Below, one piece after another: positions 54,701 to 60,700 of a DNA stretch of 64,000 bases; the stretch's first letter is position 1; every line of letters begins with the position of its first letter. Under the pieces are notes generated by a model. The model was not told where the DNA came from. It made no database searches and worked only from the letters and a program-made list of their open reading frames with translations. The DNA is taken from the NCBI GenBank assembly GCA_035578905.1, contig JAQJVL010000321.1:248001-312000 (forward strand), written 5' to 3'. The position numbers and the translations under genes were made by a program. Source of the stretch: Stictocephala bisonia. Its lineage: Eukaryota > Arthropoda > Insecta > Hemiptera > Membracidae.

Positions 54701-57700
54701 TGCGGCTGCTTTATTTGCCTGTTGGTGACTTCAAGTATATCTGTACCATAAGTACAGATGATATAGTGCTTCCAAGATAGTTAGTGCTCTACATTTTTTA
54801 GGGTATGATTTCCTAGTTTTAAGGTTACTGGATTTGTTATTTCCAACTGTCATTACTACTGTTATTTCTTAAGTGATTGTAAGTTTGAACTCTTTAAAAC
54901 TTGTTGTTCCATAAATTGAGTTTTTCCTGAACATCCTGCTCTGTGTAACCCCAAATCCCCACATCTGCAAACACTAGGGCACTAAACTCTGATGTCATTT
55001 CTCTTTTTATTTGTTTCATTATTTCGTCCATAGCTAAAATGAATAGAAATGGAGAAAGTGCACTACCCTGTTGTACTCCTCTTTTAGTTTCAAACCAGGA
55101 TGAGGTGTTAATTCCAATCTGGACACAGCTTTGGCATTCTATATACAACGTTTTTACTTTCTGTGTAAGGATTTCTCTTAACTTTTTTCTGTTTTAGGCA
55201 CTCCTATATTTTACTTTGTGGTACACTGATGTAGGCCTTTTCAATAACCAGAAATTCCAAATTTAGGGTTTTATCTTTTTCAATATGCTTTTCAATTAGT
55301 CTTCTAAGGATAAAAATCAGGTCTGTTGTTGAGTGGTTACTTCTAAAAGCATACAGTTCTTCTTCTGGTTGATTTTCAGTGGCTGTCCGTAGTCTCTTTT
55401 CCATGATCTTTTCCATTATCTTTAGTCCATGGGAGAGCAAAGTGATACCTCTGTAGTTTTCACACTTCTTCCTTGAAGCTTTCTTAAACAGAGGGATTAT
55501 CACTCCTTTTTCCCAATCTTGGGAATTTTGTTTTCTTGCTATATAGAATTTAAGACTCTTGTAAGCCAATGAAGCATGTGCACTCCTGCTGCTTTTATCA
55601 TATCAGCACTACCTTCATCCACTCCTGCTGATTTTCCATTTTTCATAGCCTTACTAAAATATATACTCCAAATAAATAAATAAAAATCAGTTAGTAAAGA
55701 GTTTTTAAATAAAAAAATTAATTTCTTAATTCAATATACAATTTAACAGCCATTGTTAAAGTATACAATCATTGTTTACTTTTTTGTGTATTATTGTTTT
55801 TGTTTTTTTTCTTGTGATACTCCTATCTTATCAGTAGTAATTTACCTATGTTTATCAAACATTAGTTGGAGTTTAATTTATCTCTCTAAACAGTCAAGTG
55901 ATTATTATTCAAAGATGTATAATGATTATGATTCGAGAGGGATTATCACTCCTTTTTCCCAATCTTGGGGAATTTTATTTTCTTGCTATATAGAACCAAT
56001 GAAGCCCGTGCACTCCCGCTGCTTTTATCATATCAGCACTACCTTCATCCACTCCTGCTGATTTTCCATTTTTCATAGCCTTACTAAAATATATACTCCA
56101 AATAAATAAAAATCAGTTAGTAAAGAGTTTTTAAATAAAAAAATAAATCTCTTAAATCAATATACAATATAACAGCCATTGTTAAAGTATACAATCATTG
56201 TTTACTTTTTTGTGTATTGATTTTTTTTTTTTTTTTTTTTTTTTTCTTGTGATACTCCTATCTTATCAGTAGTTATTTACCTATGTTTATCAAACATTAG
56301 TTGGAGTTTAATTTATCTCTCTAAACAGTCAAGTGATTATTATTCAAAGATGTATAATGATTATGATTAGAGAAATGTTGTTAAATGTTCAGGATCAACT
56401 TGAAGATGGATCCGACAATAGCAGCTGCCATTGTTGCATTGCGGCCCGCCCTGGAGAGCCTGGTGGTTCGAGCCAGTAAGGAGCCAGAACTCATTACTGA
56501 GCCGACACCTGTAGAGCAGAAGGTGATCAGTGTCATCAAGAAGCTCTGTGGTGTCAATGCTGGCAGACATGGAATGGAGCCGATCGGCGTCTCTGGGTAT
56601 GTATCACCCCAATGAATCATAATTGAATTAAAACTTGAAATTATAACCTGAAATATGCTCAATATGTTATAACAACTAGTTATCTCTAGGCTTGGGAAAA
56701 AAAACACATTATGTAAGCGAACATAGCTTTTTTTGTCGAAAAAAATAATGTATGTAGCAAATAAAATTACAATATTTACTCAACTTTTAGGTTAGGTTAA
56801 TATTAACTTAATATTAGGATATACTAATATTTACTCAACTGTAATGCAGTTGGTATTGAAACTTATAATAACATTTTGTTTACTTAACTTTAACGTATAA
56901 ATGTACGTTTTGTCACATTAAAAAATTAAATTAACTTTATAAGGTATTAGTATATTGGAGAGGTAGGACATCAGCAAACGTACCTTAGAACACAAGTTCA
57001 CTAACACCAGAGTAGAAGTAACATATACAAAATAATAGTTATGTGATGTTATTTCCTCATACAGCATGTGGCTAATGAATAGAGAGGCATCCATGGCACA
57101 CTTCTATTTGTTAGTGGTCGCTTTTTAGTAAGACTAGTGAGAACTAATGTAAACGACAAATATTATACATTAATTAGGAAACAAGGTAACTTACATCTTT
57201 CTAGTAATTTACAATTTTACAACAACAACAAATAATTATTTTGGGCTAAGTTACTTTTAATATAATGGTGTCAAAATACAATACCTATTACAACTAATTT
57301 CATTTAGACCTTGATAAATATTTTCTTAACAGTGTTTTAAAATAAAATTTGTTTATTTTTGAAATCTTACAGATTTCAAAGCAGGAGACCGCCCAGGGAG
57401 TTTCAAGGAAGAGGGGGTAGATTTGATGATGGGCCACCCTCAAAGTTTCCCAGAGGAGGGTCTAATTTCAATAATAGTGGTGCCTGGGGTTCTGGTAACT
57501 TCAGTCCTCGACCGCGGGGAGGTCGGGGATGGGGCTTTAGAGGTGAGTATATCTTGTAAGGATGTTCACTATAATATGACTGGTTCCAGTACTGTACTAG
57601 TTTAAATTTGAAAATTGTGCCCCCTATATGTAGCCAAATCGTATTTTTAAATATTTTTGTATAATCCTGCAAGATTTGTTAAGTGGTTCTACCTCTTTTT

Positions 57701-60700
57701 ATTGCCATTTGAAAAATTCTTTGAACACATTATTTTACTTGAATTTTACATCAGACAGCCCGGGTAAATTCTTCTTTCAAAATGAAATTAAAGTAAGATC
57801 AATAAATTTACTAAGTGCTTAAAAAGACACTATTTAAAAATAATAAAATAATGTCTTCTTTTAGTTTATCAACTATAACCACTCTTGAATAAAAGGCCCA
57901 ATGATAATTAATTTTGTTACTAATAAAAAAACATGTTTCAAAGAACTAGATGTATTGTGCTAAGTTTTAAGAAATGTCCATTTTTTAAAGGAGTTCTTGC
58001 GGAAATGAAATGCAGCTGGCTTATATGCTTGAGTATTCAATAAAATATAATTAACGAAATAATTACCCTAAAATATGTTTGCTAAATCAAATGTCCGTAT
58101 ATGCCTAAATTAGCATTGGTACCTTGATAAGTTTTTACAATCTAATCAATACAAAATTATTAAGTTACTGCTTTTTTTACTGTAAAATAAAAGTGGAGTA
58201 AGAATGTGTTATATATTAATGAAGGAAGATTACAAAAGAAATTATTAATGTAAAATAAAAAAAGGAAATGTTTTAGGACCCAGCTATATGTATACAGATT
58301 TCTATGATTAATAAGACTGTAATCCCTTTGCTCTGGAAAGTAGCATGGGCAGTCTTACGAGCCAAGTCGTATTAGTTTCAATTTTAGATGTCCTCAGTGC
58401 TCGCATTGTCTATGTGACTTAACAATTAAAATTCTTTCTACGGTGGCATGGCCAGTGTCACTTTAAAAAAAAAATCATTCTGCATTTAGCATACTTGGGA
58501 TTAACGATTAAATTTAATCGTTACTTTTTCTATTAACTTATTCGTTAGTTTTGGTAATGTTTAACTTCTAACTTTAACTAGTTGAAAAATTTGGCTAACG
58601 GTTAAAGTAACTCAGTTAGTTTTTGAAATGTAATAAAAGGTGCCATTTGGTCCGAGGAATGTGGACTGGGGAGAAAGTATCTAAAACTTAGGCCAAAGAC
58701 CGATTGTTTTCCTCATCCCCCAATTGTCACCGACAAGCAAGGTCACTGTTTTGAAGACGCACCCCCTCCCCTTTACTCACATTTTACTGCCTTATAAATA
58801 AAAAAAGGCGGACAAAATGAGCATACCATTGTTGTGGGATTAACTTGTGTCCCTGGGGTAATCATTTCACTTGACTAGTTTATGTTTAGGGGTAAAGTTG
58901 AGATAGTCATTTAGTTATCTTGTTTTAAATCAACGTGTTGAGCCTAAGCTTGTTTATCTTTCATAAACTCTAATACTGTATTATGTAATCTTACCTGTTT
59001 ACCCATCTATTTGTATAATTAATTAGGAAAATCAGTTGCATTTTGATGGTAATGCTGTCAATACTTGATTAATTGACTATACAAAATTACATATCTAAAT
59101 TGTCCTGTTCAAAAGTAATCGGGAAAAACTATTTAAATCGTTAATCAAACCAAAATTTCCTCAAACGTTTACTTTATTTTAAATTAGGCTTACTAGGTAA
59201 AATTAATCCATTATATGATACCACGCAACAGAATAAACTATCTTCAAGATTGCAGAACATATTTCAAGTAACAATTGCTATATTTCGTTCTGTTTTCATT
59301 ATTTTGCTATCGGCACCGTCGAAAAGAAAAGATAATGATAATACTATCTTTAATATTAATATTATCAATGGTAATTAGTTTTGTATTTTTTTAATGATTT
59401 AGATAGTTTTCATTATTTTTAATTAACTTATTTCAGCAAGAATAAAACATGCACTCAGAAAGCCAAATTCTTAAACATCTAATAATCATAATTGCTTATC
59501 GAAAATAGTATGAATAGATCTACTTTCACTCACTTATAGAGTGATTATATTTTGTTCAGTTTTTGTTTATCGCTAATTGGCCCATACTTTCTTATCAGTG
59601 ACCCTTCCTTATCATCTCCAGCCTGATAAAAATCACCTGGAGTCAACATGTCAAGATATTATTTTGCCTTTCTTATTATCTGTGCCAATTAAAAAAAATG
59701 TTTTGTTACCATGAATTTCCTATAAAATAGTTATTGATTTTTTAAAGTATAGCTTAAAAATGTAAAACTTTAATTTCAAAGACTTATGTCAGTTTTTGTT
59801 AACAATTTTAGAAATTAAATTAAATATTTAATTTTTAAGATTTCGGACAATTATATAACAAAAATTACTTTAAAAATTGCTATAGTCTAATTAATACGAG
59901 GGGTATCCAAAAAATAAGTTTCCCAGGTGTGTGTCACCAAGCGTGAGTGATGGAGCATCTATCCAAGAGCGGGGACTTTTAGTTTGGGTGTAGTGGTACC
60001 GATTCCCGCCGCACGCTTGACTGTACGCCGTTTGACCTTGAGTCACGTGCCATTCGAAATGGAGACTCCACTGCGATCTGCCGCCAGTTGTGAAGTGCTG
60101 AGTGTTATTCGTTTTTTGACTGCAAAAAGTGAAACTGCCGTTGAAATTCATCGTCAGTTATGTGAGGTGTATGGTGAACATGTAATGACTGTACAAATGG
60201 TTCGACGTTGGCGAAAATTGTTTTTGGAAGGAAGAGAAAATGTTCATGATGAACAGCGAGATGGACGCCCAGCTACCACTCACCAAGATGGCGTCATTTC
60301 TGCGGTGTGCGACGTTATTGATGCTGACCAGCGACTGACACTTAAAGAAATTATGGATCAGCTTCCACCAAACATTGAAATTTGTCGCACATCTCTTCAC
60401 AACATCATCACTGAAGAGCTTCAGCTGTCGAAAGTGTGTGCAAGATGGGTTCCTCGTTTACTGTCTGACGGCCATAAGCAACAACGTGTGGCAGCTGCAC
60501 AATCTTTCTTGCAATGTTTTACGGACGAAGGTGATGATCTGTTTTCAAGAATAGTCACTGGTGAGGAAACATGGATTCACCATTCAACACCCGAAACAAA
60601 ACGACAGAGTATGGTGTGGCTAAATAAAGGGGAGAAACCTCCTCAAAAAGCCAAAGTGATTCAGTCGGCAGGGAAAGTGATGGCTACAGTGTTTTGGAAC

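Noticed and set aside
56381..56707. 108-codon minus-strand frame over an mle exon
   Set aside because: Antisense of the [13 protein letters not shown] exon, which fits the DHX9 frame and splice phases.
57403..57672. 89-codon minus-strand Pro-rich frame
   Set aside because: It is the complement of the Gly/Arg-rich tail exon; Pro-rich antisense is expected from GGN codons.
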